From: Rhizobium sp. NXC24
GTDB lineage: Bacteria; Pseudomonadota; Alphaproteobacteria; Rhizobiales; Rhizobiaceae
Direction: 5' to 3'
Assembly: GCF_002944315.1 (NCBI RefSeq)
Contig: NZ_CP024314.1
Span: 1,302,001 to 1,366,000, forward strand
Length of the DNA stretch: 64,000 nt
Below the pieces are notes generated by a model. The model did not search any database. It was not told the origin of the DNA and saw only the letters and a list, made by a program, of their open reading frames with translations. The first letter of the stretch is position 1, and every line of letters starts with the position of its first letter. Shown piece by piece: positions 53,476 to 62,428 of this stretch. Position numbers and translations under genes: made by a program.

Positions 53476-54664
53476 ATGAGTGAAGATATGAATCATGGTC
53501 GTACGTTCGAAATTCTGACGGCGGAGCCGGTGCGAACGCGGCGGAAACCGAAGTCGTGGTCAGATGAGGCAAAAGCTCTGATCCTGGAACAAGCGCTGGC
53601 TCCGGGCGCGAATGTCTCTGCGGTCGCGCGTGCCCATGGAATGGACCCGTCGCAGCTCTTTGGATGGCGGCGAGTAGCCCTCGCATCTGGTTCGGTTCAG
53701 CGCCTGAGAGCAACCGAAAACAATGAGGCTTTTACTCGTTTCGAGGCGGTGCGGACGGACGCTATCGAGATCCAGGTGGGCGACACGACACTTCGCGTCA
53801 GCGCTTCGATCGATCCGGCGCTGCTGAGCGGCATTGTCAGGGCGCAAACGCACCAAGCTTTGCCAGTTATGGGCCCAGGCGGTCGACGATCGGCCATGGA
53901 ATGGTCCGGCGCCACCGGCCGTGGCCTACATCTTTGCCGAAAGCCGCAGTGCGCGCGAGATCGAGGGGCAACTATCGTCATTTGCCGGCGTGCTCCAAGT
54001 TGATGGATACCAAGCCTATAAAACCATGGTCAAACGTCGGGGCAAGAGCAACGTTGCCCCCGTGCGGCTGGCCTTCTGCCTGGCCCACGCCCGGCGAAAG
54101 TTCGTTGACGTCGTCAAGCTAACCGGCTCTTCGGAGGCCTTGTCGATCCTTGCCAGGATTGCCGAGGTCTATCGCATCGAAGCAAAACTACGAGGGGAAG
54201 ATGAAGATACCCGGCTTAGCGGCAGGCGTCGCGAGGCGGCTCCCATCATGAGAGAACTGAAGGTCCAGCTCACCGAACTGAGCGAAGAGGTGTCGGCGAA
54301 ATCGGCGCTTGGCAAAGCCGTCACCTACACGCTCAACCACTGGAGCGGGTTGACAGCCTTCTTCGATGATGGCCGGGTCGAAGTGGACTCCAATGTGGTC
54401 GAGCGTTCGATGAAATCGGTGGCCCTGACGAGGAAGAATTCTTTGTTCGTGGGAAACGAGCGCGGTGGCAAGACCTTCGCGATCCTGGCATCGCTCGTCA
54501 ACACGGCAAAGCTTAACAGCGTGGATCCCGACGTCTGGCTTGCCGATGTGCTGGAGCGCATCATCTCCGGCAAAGTGAAAGCCAACGAGATGGAGAGCCT
54601 TTTGCCTTGGGCCTGGAAGGCTGAGCGCGAAGCGATGACACAGCAGGAGCGACAAGCGGCATGA
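53476..54664 (+). pseudogene. tnpA-tnpC': IS66 tnpA fused to 3' half of tnpC by deletion
   Basis: The first part (to about 53850) is an almost complete IS66 TnpA: SWSDEAKALILEQALAPGANVSAVARAHGMDPSQLFGWRR as a block, ending ALLSGIV. It then joins, one frame over, TnpC from GRKRTKLCQLWAQAVDDRPW to the normal end (VDSNVVERSMKSVAL, LPWAWKAERE). TnpB and about 300 residues of TnpC are missing. The DDE transposase core is therefore incomplete. Confidence 0.8.
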
Positions 54665-55224
54665 TACAGAACAGCCAGGAGATGACGCCGCGACCGAAGC
54701 TCGATGACGACGCATTCGAAGCCTTTATCAGGAAACGTCGTCCGCCATCGCCTATCTGGTCAATGAGCGGCCTCGATGGTTATCTTACGGCTCTCATCAT
54801 CGGCCCGAAGTTCATCGACCCACGCCAATGGATCCCGGAACTGACCGGCCCGGATGCCCTGAATCTGCCGATGGAGACAATCGAACATCGGGCCGTGCAG
54901 ACGATCGTTGCAGAGTACAACCGGATCTCGGCAAGCCTCTCCGAAACGCCGAAAGACCACCGGCCCAAGTTCACCAGGATCGATGATCAGACCTTTGATC
55001 CATTCGATTGGGATCTCTGCTTTCTGCTGGGAACAGGATACGCGCCGAGGCTTTGGCAGCCGGTCCTTCGAGGTCATGCCGTCACTGGCGATATCATCGC
55101 GCCCATCCGCAAGCTCGGCGAGACAAAACGGAAAGCGACCCGCCAGGATGCTGCTGCCGTCGCTGAAGCGCTCGTCAATATCCGAACCTACTTTATGCCG
55201 AAGAGGGCAAAGCAGAAGTTCTGA
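54661..55224 (+). CDS. YecA/UPF0149-family IS66 passenger protein
   Basis: A 187-residue protein with the UPF0149 segments MSGLDGYLTALIIGP and WDLCFLLGTGYAPRLW. Its ATG overlaps the tnpC stop. Genes of this family often ride behind tnpC in IS66 elements of rhizobia. The C-terminal SEC-C zinc tail of true YecA is absent (ends MPKRAKQKF). The role in transposition is unknown. Confidence 0.7.
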   Translation: MIQNSQEMTPRPKLDDDAFEAFIRKRRPPSPIWSMSGLDGYLTALIIGPKFIDPRQWIPELTGPDALNLPMETIEHRAVQTIVAEYNRISASLSETPKDHRPKFTRIDDQTFDPFDWDLCFLLGTGYAPRLWQPVLRGHAVTGDIIAPIRKLGETKRKATRQDAAAVAEALVNIRTYFMPKRAKQKF

Positions 55225-55300
55225 AAGAAAGTGCTATTGCGATCCCATCAACGCCTAAAACCGTGGGATGTTCGTCGCGCTCACCTTCAAACCGTCCTGG

Positions 55301-55414
55301 TCAAGGCGCGGTGTGCCCGGAACAACGCTTACCCTTCACATCATCCGGCCAACGCCGGTTTCCGCGGCGCGGCGCGATAACTTCGTAGATCCCAACAAAT
55401 CCATCATCTGCCAT
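55301..55414 (-). pseudogene. tnpA': IS66 tnpA 5' remnant
   Basis: Thirty-seven residues starting MADDGFVGIYEVIAPRRG and continuing NRRWPDDVKG, the N-terminus of an IS66 TnpA. It then degenerates (KRCSGHTAP, stop) just before the right end of copy 1. The upstream DNA is interrupted by copy 2, which inserted at 55439-55446. Confidence 0.65.
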
Positions 55415-55461
55415 GCCAATCTCCAGGTGGTCCTGGAAACCTTCTCGTAACGGCCCGATTG

Positions 55462-55758
55462 CTACCGCGGGGAATATGGCTTGACGCGTGCGGCGATCTC
55501 TTCGTCGAGGACAAAGCAATCGAGGAACTCCTGCCATTTTTCGGCTGACCGACGCGCCTCAGTCAGCATCTGCCTAAGTTCGTCGATGCCATCGTCTGTC
55601 AGAGCGGGTGTGCTCTCGTCATCTCCGGTCACGACGCTGATGATATTCCCATAGGTCAGGTTGTCATCATTGCTGATGATCTCCCTGAGGAGGTCGACGT
55701 CCTCATCGAGGATTTCGGCGACATAGTCGATGGTGAAGACGAAGCTGACCGTTGCCAT
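55462..55758 (-). CDS. Small IS66 passenger protein
   Basis: A 98-residue acidic protein: MATVSFVFTIDYVAEILDED, then DDGIDELRQMLTEARRSAEKWQEFL. Its ATG overlaps the tnpC stop (TGATG), so it is read with the transposase. It ends 15 bp inside the element border. The family is not recognised beyond its recurrent IS66 location; function unknown. Confidence 0.7.
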   Translation of the reverse strand: MATVSFVFTIDYVAEILDEDVDLLREIISNDDNLTYGNIISVVTGDDESTPALTDDGIDELRQMLTEARRSAEKWQEFLDCFVLDEEIAARVKPYSPR

Positions 55759-57383
55759 CAAGCGGCCTCGGCGCAGATGATTGCCGCTGTCGGCTTCCAG
55801 TTCCATGGAAGCAGCTCCGCGAGGCGATTTATCTTGTGATCCTGAATGCGGTCGAGCACATCAGCCAGATAGGCCTGCGGATCAAGGCCATTCATCTTGG
55901 CGGTTTCGATAATCGTCATGGCCCGCGCCAGGGTTTCTGCTCCAGTGTCGGCACCCGCGAAGAGCCAGTTTCGTCTTCCAACGCCGATAGGACGCAACGC
56001 CCGCTCGGCGGCGTTGTTATCGATTGCGACACGGCCATCTTCCAGGAACAGGCAGAATGAAGACCACCTGCTCAAGCCGTACCGGAAAGCGCCCGCCAGA
56101 TCGCTCTTGCCGGGGATACGGGTCAGTTGCGCTTCGGCCCAGACGCGGAATGCTTCGACCTTTGCCTTGCTGTGCTTCTGGCGCGCGGCAAGACGGATAT
56201 CGGCAGACTTGCCTGCAATGCCGCGCTCGATGTCGTAAAGCGCGCCGATACGGTCGAGAGCCTCGCGGGCAATCTCGGATTTGTTCGAGGTCCAGATATC
56301 GTGGAAGTCGCGCCGCCAATGCGCCCAACATGAAGCCTCCCGGAAGCGGCGTTTCCCGTCCGTTCCGGCCTCATATAACTTCGCATAGCCTTTGTAGCCA
56401 TCGGCCTGAAGGATGCCGCTCGCCTCCTTGAGGTGACGGTGAACGTGCTCTTCCTTCCAGTCGGGAGCAAAATAATAGACCGCACCGGGCGGAGCTATGC
56501 CCGCCCATGGGCGCTGGTCCCGGACATAGGTCCAGAGCCTGCCCTTCTTCACCCCTTTCCCCAGCCCCTTGTCGCGTAGAGAACGATCCAGAACCCGGAT
56601 CGGCGTGTCGTCGGCGTGGAGAAGGTCGCTGCTCATGATCGCGGCTTCGATCAACTCGATCAGCGGCAGGAGCACCTGCATGGCGCGGCCACACCAATCG
56701 ACCAACGTGCTGTCGGGGATATCAACGCCCATGCGGGCGAAGATTTCGTTCAGGCGATAGAGCGGCAAGTGGTCGTCGAACTTCGAGACCAGGATATAGG
56801 CCAGAAGACCAGCGCCCGCCATGCTGCCCGATATCGGACGGCTGGGCGCGGGCAACTGCACCATCTTCTCGCAGCAGCGGCAGGACTTCTTCAGCCGGGC
56901 GATCTCGATGACCTTCATCTGTGCGGCGATCATGTCGAGGATTTTGCTGACGTCTTCGCCGACAAGCCGCAGTTCGCCACCACAAGCGGGGCAGCACGTT
57001 CCGGGATCAAGTTCCCTGCGCTCGCGAGCGGCCTTGTCCGACACGCGCGGACGGCGGCGCATGGTCTTTTCAGGCATGCTTTCCTCAGGCGCGGCAGGCT
57101 CCGTTTCTTCGTCCTCGGCGAGTGGCTCGCTGCTGCCTTCCGAAGCGGCAATCATCAGGTCCTCGAGCGCCAGTTCCAACTGCTGGATTTCCCGTTCGAT
57201 CTTTTCCGACGACTTGCCGAAGCCATGTTTCTTCAGCCTGGCGATGCGCAGCCGCAGGGACTGGATCAACTGATCATGCGCCTGCAAGGTCGCAGACATC
57301 TTCGCGTTCTTCGCCTCAAGCGAGGCGATCATCGCCTTCAGGAAGGCCGGATCATCGGGAAGATTTTGGCTCGCGTTTGACAT
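55758..57383 (-). CDS. tnpC: IS66 transposase TnpC
   Basis: A 541-residue DDE transposase. It has an N-terminal leucine-rich coiled coil (about 10-50), a zinc-finger domain (TCCPACGG, CRCCEKM) and a DDE core with LLHADDTPIRVL, the ILQADGYKGYAKLY aspartate and the FLEDGRVAIDNNAAERALRP glutamate region. The C-terminus is LLPWNWKP. Intact. Start at 57383. Confidence 0.95.
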   Translation of the reverse strand: MSNASQNLPDDPAFLKAMIASLEAKNAKMSATLQAHDQLIQSLRLRIARLKKHGFGKSSEKIEREIQQLELALEDLMIAASEGSSEPLAEDEETEPAAPEESMPEKTMRRRPRVSDKAARERRELDPGTCCPACGGELRLVGEDVSKILDMIAAQMKVIEIARLKKSCRCCEKMVQLPAPSRPISGSMAGAGLLAYILVSKFDDHLPLYRLNEIFARMGVDIPDSTLVDWCGRAMQVLLPLIELIEAAIMSSDLLHADDTPIRVLDRSLRDKGLGKGVKKGRLWTYVRDQRPWAGIAPPGAVYYFAPDWKEEHVHRHLKEASGILQADGYKGYAKLYEAGTDGKRRFREASCWAHWRRDFHDIWTSNKSEIAREALDRIGALYDIERGIAGKSADIRLAARQKHSKAKVEAFRVWAEAQLTRIPGKSDLAGAFRYGLSRWSSFCLFLEDGRVAIDNNAAERALRPIGVGRRNWLFAGADTGAETLARAMTIIETAKMNGLDPQAYLADVLDRIQDHKINRLAELLPWNWKPTAAIICAEAA

Positions 57384-57446
57384 GAACCTGACTACCACAG
57401 GTCAGGGTCAATATCCATAAAAACACGCAGATTCAGGGAGATAAAG

Positions 57447-57794
57447 TCAACCGACACGGGCCGGAGGAACGCCCCAGTCGGGCCGTCGCCAATCAATCCC
57501 TTCCCACAGCATTGCCAGTTGAGCAGACGTCAACCGGGCTGCTCCATCTGCTGCCAAGGGCCATGGAAACCGCCCTTTCTGCAAGATTTTGTAATAAAGG
57601 CAGAACCCCTGGCCGTCAAAATACAATAGCTTCAAACGGTCGCCCCGCTTGCCCCGAAACGCGAAGACCGCACCTCCCGTCGGCTTCTGGCGCAGCACAT
57701 CCTGGGCAAGAGCAGCCAGCCCCTCTATCCCCTTGCGCATGTCCGTGACACCGCAGGCGATATAAACCCGAACACCTGTCCCAGGCCCGATCAT
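57447..57794 (-). CDS. tnpB: IS66 accessory protein TnpB
   Basis: A 115-residue IS66 Orf2/TnpB: VRVYIACGVTDMRKGIEGLAAL, GGAVFAFRGKRGDRLKLLYFDGQGFCLYYK in segments, and LTSAQLAMLWEGIDWRRP. Required for IS66 transposition along with TnpA and TnpC. Its ATG overlaps the tnpA stop by 4 bp. Confidence 0.95.
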   Translation of the reverse strand: MIGPGTGVRVYIACGVTDMRKGIEGLAALAQDVLRQKPTGGAVFAFRGKRGDRLKLLYFDGQGFCLYYKILQKGRFPWPLAADGAARLTSAQLAMLWEGIDWRRPDWGVPPARVG

Positions 57795-58174
57795 GCCGCC
57801 TCGATTGCCCGGATCAGGCGCTTCAGTGCAACCACATCAACATCGCCACTGAAGCGAAGGCTTCGTCCGCAGCGCAGTTGCAATTCCATCATTGCAGGCA
57901 AAACCTGCATGCCTTCAAAAGCCCGAGCCTCTTTGCTGTCCCCTGCCGGCGGCATGTCCAGCGGCAGAAACACCGTCGTCGACGGCGGCGACAGCAGGCC
58001 CTTCTTCCGCAATTCACGCCGCCAGGTGTAAACCTGCTGCCGCGTGACCGAATACCGGCGCGCCACCTCTGTCACCGACGCGCCGTCGACGCCTACCGAC
58101 AGCACGACCTCCAGCTTGCTCTCATCACTCCAACGTCGGCGACGTTCATCGCCGAGAATTTCCACGCGCATCAC
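57791..58174 (-). CDS. tnpA: IS66 accessory protein TnpA
   Basis: A 127-residue helix-turn-helix protein (WSDESKLEVVLSVGVDGASVTEVARRYSVTRQQVYTWRRELRKKG in segments, about residues 15-60), followed by a variable tail ending RLIRAIEAA. First gene of copy 2, about 95 bp inside the element end. Confidence 0.93.
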   Translation of the reverse strand: MMRVEILGDERRRRWSDESKLEVVLSVGVDGASVTEVARRYSVTRQQVYTWRRELRKKGLLSPPSTTVFLPLDMPPAGDSKEARAFEGMQVLPAMMELQLRCGRSLRFSGDVDVVALKRLIRAIEAA

Positions 58175-58352
58175 AGGTCTCGCCTAAAGCACGTCGCTAA
58201 CGACGTCGTTATAGACGGGTCATAAACAAGTAAGCCGATCTCCGACAGGCGGCCACAATCGGGCGGTTACACCTTCTCGCACACGCGGCAAGCCGTATCC
58301 ATCCGAGGTAGGCCGCAGGGATCTTTGGGGTCGCGCGTGGTAAGCTTGCGGA

Positions 58353-58598
58353 ATGGAGATCGACGAGGACAAAATTGACGACACGGTGCTGGCGTTGCTA
58401 TGGCTGACGCTTCACAACGAGCGTTGCGCCTGGAAGGGGTTTGAGTGGGCGACGACTGATCGCTTGTATCAGAAAGGCCTGATCGGCGATCCGGTGAACA
58501 AGTCGAAGTCACTGGTGCTGACGGACGAGGGTCTGCGCCGGTCGGAAGAGCTGTTTCGGAAACTGTTTACGCGGCAGCCGGGATTTCCATCGCCTTGA
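58353..58598 (+). CDS. DUF6429-like IS66-associated small protein
   Basis: An 81-residue protein: MEIDEDKIDDTVLALLWLTL, then AWKGFEWATTDRLYQKGLIGDPVNKSKSLVLTDEG in segments. It has a winged-helix-like feel. It is convergent with tnpC and overlaps its 3' end by 32 bp. Proteins of this type recur beside IS66 tnpC genes; function unknown. Confidence 0.75.
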   Translation: MEIDEDKIDDTVLALLWLTLHNERCAWKGFEWATTDRLYQKGLIGDPVNKSKSLVLTDEGLRRSEELFRKLFTRQPGFPSP

Positions 58599-60210
58599 TC
58601 ACCTTCCACTCCCAAGGCAAGAGCTCATGCAGGCGGGAGACGGGAAGCTCGGCGATGCGGGCCAGCACGTCGGCAAGCCAGACCTTTGGATCGATGTCGT
58701 TGAGGCGAGCCGTCGTAATCAGGGTCAGCATGATGGCGGCCCGGTCGGCGCCGCGATCGGAACCGGCGAAGCTCCAATTTTTTCTGCCGCAAGCCACGCC
58801 GCGCAGGGCTCTTTCCGCCGCGTTATTCGTCATGCAAATCCTGCCGTCATCGGCGTATCTGGCAAAATCGACCCAGCGCGACAGCATGTAGTTGATCGGT
58901 TCGATGACCGGTGAGGAGCGTGAGAGGCCCTCCTGTTCCTGGCGCAACCAGGCCTCCAACTCGATGAGCAGCGGCTTGCTCTTTTCCTGGCGCACGGCAA
59001 GCCGCTCCTCGGCGCTTGTGCCGTTGATATCGCGCTCGATGGCAAACAACGCGTCGATGCGTTTAACCGCTTCCAACGCCGTCGCCGAGACAGGCCGTGC
59101 GCCTTTACCGCGGCGCGCACTGCGAGAGACGTCGGCCAGCTCGAAGAACTTCCGGCGCGCGTGGGCAAAACAGAAAGCCGGCGTCACCGGTATTTGTTTC
59201 TTCGTACGATCAAAGAGCGGATTGAAGCCATTATAGCAGTCAGCTTGCAGAATGCCTTTGAACTCGGCCAGATGTCGTTGTGGATGTTCGCCACGCCGGT
59301 CGCTGGAGGCGTAGAAGACGGCGGCCGGTGGCGACTGTCCCCCAAAGGGCCTATCGTCGCAAACGTAGGTCCAGATCCGGCCGGTGATGCACTGCCCTTT
59401 GGCGAGAATCGGGATAGTGGTGTCGTCGCCATGCAATCGCTCGGCCGCAAACACGTGCGTCTCGATGAGATCGAAGAGCGGCTTGACGGCGGCGCTGACG
59501 TAGCCAACCTGGTCGGCAAGCGTCTGGGTGGACAGATCAATTCCCTCGCTGCGGAAACGCCGGCTCTGGCGGTTGAGCGGCTGATGCTCGGAGAATTTGT
59601 CGAAGACTATAGTGGCGAGAAGGTTGGGGCCGAGAAAGCCGCGCGGTGTGGCATGGAACGGCGCCGGCGCCTGGCTGATGCAGCCGCACTCCCGGCAAGT
59701 AAACTTATCCCGGACGGTCTCGACCACCTTGAAGCGGCGTGGGATCTCCTCCAGCGTCTCGGTAGTATCCTCGCCCAGCTTCGACAGCCGTTCGCTACCG
59801 CAATGGATGCAGGCGCCAGGAGCTTCGATGACGACACGTTCCCGCTCGATATTGTCCGGCCAGGGTTTGCGCACCGGCCGCTTGCGAGTGAAGGCCCGAA
59901 CGGTCTGGCTTTTGGCAGAGGCCGCTTCGGACGCAAGCTCGTCCTCGGTCGCGTCGGCGACCAGCTCTTCGAGCTGCAATTCCATCTGGTCGATCAGCCG
60001 CTGGGTGCGCTCCCGGCTCGGACCGTGTTTGTCGCGTTCCAACTTGGCGATCAGCAATTGCAGATGGGCGTTGAGCGCCTCGATGCTGGAAAGCTCTGCC
60101 TTGGCTTTGGTCGCTTCGGCCTCCGCCTGCAACCGCGCCTCGCGTTCCGCCAGCAGCGCGGCGTGGGCGCTGGCAAGATCGTCCGGAAGGGAAAGCGGTG
60201 GCAATGACAT
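58567..60210 (-). CDS. tnpC: IS66 transposase TnpC
   Basis: A 547-residue transposase with an N-terminal coiled coil (about 10-65), zinc finger (CIHCGSERL, CRECGC), the DDE core with RLHGDDTTIPIL, ILQADCYNGFNPLF and ICMTNNAAERALRG, and the LLPWEWK ending. It differs clearly from copy 2 TnpC, so the elements are separate IS types. Start at 60210; frame open and complete. Confidence 0.95.
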   Translation of the reverse strand: MSLPPLSLPDDLASAHAALLAEREARLQAEAEATKAKAELSSIEALNAHLQLLIAKLERDKHGPSRERTQRLIDQMELQLEELVADATEDELASEAASAKSQTVRAFTRKRPVRKPWPDNIERERVVIEAPGACIHCGSERLSKLGEDTTETLEEIPRRFKVVETVRDKFTCRECGCISQAPAPFHATPRGFLGPNLLATIVFDKFSEHQPLNRQSRRFRSEGIDLSTQTLADQVGYVSAAVKPLFDLIETHVFAAERLHGDDTTIPILAKGQCITGRIWTYVCDDRPFGGQSPPAAVFYASSDRRGEHPQRHLAEFKGILQADCYNGFNPLFDRTKKQIPVTPAFCFAHARRKFFELADVSRSARRGKGARPVSATALEAVKRIDALFAIERDINGTSAEERLAVRQEKSKPLLIELEAWLRQEQEGLSRSSPVIEPINYMLSRWVDFARYADDGRICMTNNAAERALRGVACGRKNWSFAGSDRGADRAAIMLTLITTARLNDIDPKVWLADVLARIAELPVSRLHELLPWEWKVIKAMEIPAAA

Positions 60211-60257
60211 GCAAATTTTAGAGCATATTTCCTGAACAAATTCAATGAAGAAGGCGC

Positions 60258-60608
60258 TCAAACCCGTGTCGGACGCCAGGTTTCCTGCGGCGCCCGCCAG
60301 TCAATTCCCGACAGCAAATAAGAAAGCTGTGCGGCCGAGATCGCGACGGCGCCGCCTTCAACATTGGGCCAGATAAACCGCCCGCGCTCCAATTTTTTCG
60401 TGAACAGGCAGGCGCCTTGGCCGTCATGCCAAATTAATTTTACCAGATCACCTCGTCGACCCCTGAAGCAGAACAGATGACCGCCCAGAGGGTCATGTTT
60501 CAACACCTCCTGCACCCGAAGGGCCAGCGAAGGAAAGCCGCACCGCATGTCTGTATGTCCCGTCGCCAGCCACACCTTGACCCCCGTTCCCATCGGAAAC
60601 GGGTTCAT
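60258..60608 (-). CDS. tnpB: IS66 accessory protein TnpB
   Basis: A 116-residue TnpB: VKVWLATGHTDMRCGFPSLAL, GHLFCFRGRRGDLVKLIWHDGQG in segments, SYLLSGIDWRAP. The ATG at 60608 overlaps the tnpA stop by 4 bp. Confidence 0.95.
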   Translation of the reverse strand: MNPFPMGTGVKVWLATGHTDMRCGFPSLALRVQEVLKHDPLGGHLFCFRGRRGDLVKLIWHDGQGACLFTKKLERGRFIWPNVEGGAVAISAAQLSYLLSGIDWRAPQETWRPTRV

Positions 60609-61033
60609 CGCAACGTCTCCAGACCACAAATGAGCCGCAGCAGGACGTCCACGTCGACATCCCGACCGACGATCACACGCCGGCCGTTCGCACTCACCAC
60701 CTCCATGCGACCGGGCGCGGTGACAGAAGGCGGCACAGCGACAGTCGCCGCAGGTGGCGTATTCGCAACATTAGGCTCGGTAACAACGATCGCTGGAACA
60801 AATCCGTTCGCCGAGCGGGGGACAAGCCGTCCTTCCCGCGCGGCCCTGCGCCAGGCATTCAACTGCCAGCGCGTGATCCCATGACGCTGCGCCGTGGCCG
60901 TCACCTGTCGCGGGCCGTTATAACTCTCAGCCACGATCGCCAGCTTCGCTTCATCCGTGAAACGCCGGCGACGCCCGCTATCGACAATCTCCATCCGGCT
61001 GAAATGCCCGGTGAGATCATTCCTCAAGTCCAT
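60605..61033 (-). CDS. tnpA: IS66 accessory protein TnpA
   Basis: A 142-residue TnpA with helix-turn-helix FTDEAKLAIVAESYNGPRQVTATAQRHGITRWQLNAWRR (in segments, residues about 25-63) and a C-terminal conserved DVDVLLRLICGLETLR. The start may be at 61033 or at an internal ATG at 60994. Confidence 0.92.
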   Translation of the reverse strand: MDLRNDLTGHFSRMEIVDSGRRRRFTDEAKLAIVAESYNGPRQVTATAQRHGITRWQLNAWRRAAREGRLVPRSANGFVPAIVVTEPNVANTPPAATVAVPPSVTAPGRMEVVSANGRRVIVGRDVDVDVLLRLICGLETLR

Positions 61034-61201
61034 GTGTGAAGCACCGTCTATATTGCCGTCTATATAGACAGAGCATCCACACTCTCACTCACTGCACAAT
61101 GCGGCCCAACTCGGATGCGTACGGCAAGCCTCAAAATACAGCCAATCCAATGGGGCGGAGACGGCGCTTACATTCCATTCCGCTCCTATCGATGAAGGAG
61201 C

Positions 61202-61399
61202 TTATCTCACGGCCTCATTCACAAAAGAAAAGGTGGGTTGTTCGTCGCGCTCACCGTACTTCAGCGCAAGCCCTGCAACCGATACCCCCGGCTCAAGGGC
61301 CGCGTCGATCAAGCGTTCCTTCTCGACCGGATCAAACCGCCGCTTGCCATTGCGAAGAACCTTGACGACCCGAAGCTCCCCCTGAAATTCCCGCGCCAT
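61202..61399 (-). pseudogene. tnpA': IS66 tnpA 5' remnant
   Basis: Residues MAREFQGELRVVKVLRNGKR, RFDPVEKERLIDAALEPG, VSVAGLALKYG are the first ~48 of an IS66 TnpA. At 61254 the gene is broken by GTGAGCGCGACGAACAACCC, the same terminus that closes copy 1 at 55284. This marks an insertion of that IS type into another IS66 tnpA, later cut by copy 3. Confidence 0.65.
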
Positions 61400-61582
61400 C
61401 CAATGTCATTGTATCCACAGTCTCCGTTGTGGACACAGATTCGCTCAACACTCCGCCAATGAACAGGTGCAGCGATTTGCGCGCTTACTTCGTAAAGAAC
61501 CAAATGGTGCCGCTTACGGTCCTTTTTTCGGGATAGGTATGGCCAGATCAAATTAATGCCCTGCACTGGGCGAGGTCGCCGA

Positions 61583-62428
61583 TTATCGAAAACCAAGAGC
61601 CTTCAATTTTTCCGGCACACCCCAGAAAGCGAGCGCTTCATAGTCGGGATAGGAATAAACTCCACGGTTCAAATGAATGGAGCCTGAGTTTGCCTGAAGA
61701 TGCCGCTCGACTAGATCGAGCACAGAAATGGGGCGGCCGCTGCAGCAATTGATGATGCCCGAAATCTCCGTTTGCGCGATCACGCGTGCGAAACGCTCGG
61801 CCACCTCCTCAATAGGAAGATAGTCGCGAAGCTGATCGCCGGGTGACATATCAAACGTGGGCCGCTTCTCTGCGAGCGCCTTATCAAGCTGCGACAGAAG
61901 GCTTCGTTCTGATTGGCCAGGTCCATACATGTAGAACAGCCGCATCCACTGCAACGTGAACGATTGAGTGTTCTGCATAAGCTGAAGCGTCTTGCGAAGT
62001 GTATCCTTAGCAAGACCATAGGGCGTAGTTGGACGTGTCTCTGCATATTCGGCCAAGGGGCCGAATTGCAGCCCGTATTCGAGACAGGTTCCAGCGACGA
62101 CCAAATGAGGTACGCCCCATTCAATAAGCCAGCGGAACAAAGCTATCTCTGCGCCGAGATTGTGCGTCAGGTTAAATAGACCGCGATAGTCGGGAAGACC
62201 TGGCCAGGCGAGATGAACGAATATGTCAGGGCGCTCCATTCGCGACGCCATTGCTTCTGGCTCGCGATATAAATCGAAAGCCAAAAACGTTACCGGGTCT
62301 GCCCACGGCATTTTAGTCGCTTTACTCGCATCCCGAGCGATCGCCACGATATCGTGCCCATCATTAAGGAGGCGTGCCACAACATGCCTGCCCACAAAGC
62401 CCGTGGCGCCTGAAACCGCGATTTTCAT
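61583..62428 (-). CDS. NAD(P)-dependent sugar epimerase/4-ketoreductase
   Basis: A 281-residue extended-SDR enzyme. The cofactor motif is VSGATGFVGRHV (residues 4-15). The active-site Y-x3-K is in TPYGLAKDTLR, and the substrate region is MRLFYMYGPGQ. It likely reduces or epimerises a nucleotide-linked 4-keto deoxysugar, after the methyltransferase and RmlC-like epimerase encoded upstream. Its ATG overlaps the methyltransferase stop (ATGA). Confidence 0.87.
   Translation of the reverse strand: MKIAVSGATGFVGRHVVARLLNDGHDIVAIARDASKATKMPWADPVTFLAFDLYREPEAMASRMERPDIFVHLAWPGLPDYRGLFNLTHNLGAEIALFRWLIEWGVPHLVVAGTCLEYGLQFGPLAEYAETRPTTPYGLAKDTLRKTLQLMQNTQSFTLQWMRLFYMYGPGQSERSLLSQLDKALAEKRPTFDMSPGDQLRDYLPIEEVAERFARVIAQTEISGIINCCSGRPISVLDLVERHLQANSGSIHLNRGVYSYPDYEALAFWGVPEKLKALGFR

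Larger units (their letters stand above)
53399..55284 (+). mobile_element. Defective IS66-family element (copy 1)
   Basis: The left end GTAAGCGCATAGGCGACCCC (53399) and the reversed right end GTGAGCGCGACGAACATCCC (55284) match at 15 of 23 positions, in the style of IS66 ends. Between them lie tnpA, a tnpC lacking its first half, and a YecA-like passenger; tnpB is absent. Flanking octamers (CCTGATAC, CTTCAAAC) are not identical, so the right border or its target duplication is uncertain. It cannot transpose on its own. Confidence 0.65.
55447..58270 (-). mobile_element. Complete IS66-family element (copy 2) with 8-bp target duplication
   Basis: Ends GTAACGGCCCGATTGCTACC (55447) and, reversed, GTAACCGCCCGATTGTGGCC (58270) match at 16 of 20. 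The octamer ACCTTCTC directly flanks both sides (55439-55446 and 58271-58278), the target duplication size of IS66. The 2824-bp element carries tnpA, tnpB, tnpC and a small passenger, all on the minus strand. It is the youngest of the three elements, since its duplication is perfect and its genes are open. Confidence 0.93.
58279..61171 (-). mobile_element. IS66-family element (copy 3), left border unclear
   Basis: The tnpA side ends in GTAAGCGCCGTCTCCGCCCC read on the minus strand from 61171, a typical IS66 terminus. The far border is not found with confidence; a GTAAGC at 58340 is possible but lies only 13 bp before the passenger gene. No matching octamer duplication was found for 61172-61179 (ATTCCATT). 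It carries complete tnpA, tnpB, tnpC and a convergent DUF6429-type gene. Confidence 0.6.

Noticed and set aside
58230..58270. GTAAGCCG at 58230 as left end of IS66 copy 3
   Set aside because: The target duplication proves that 58230-58270 lies inside copy 2, so this cannot be a copy 3 border.
53399..61254. One composite transposon spanning the whole IS66 cluster
   Set aside because: The outer flanking octamers do not match and the outer termini belong to different positions of IS66 types, so no single unit is supported.
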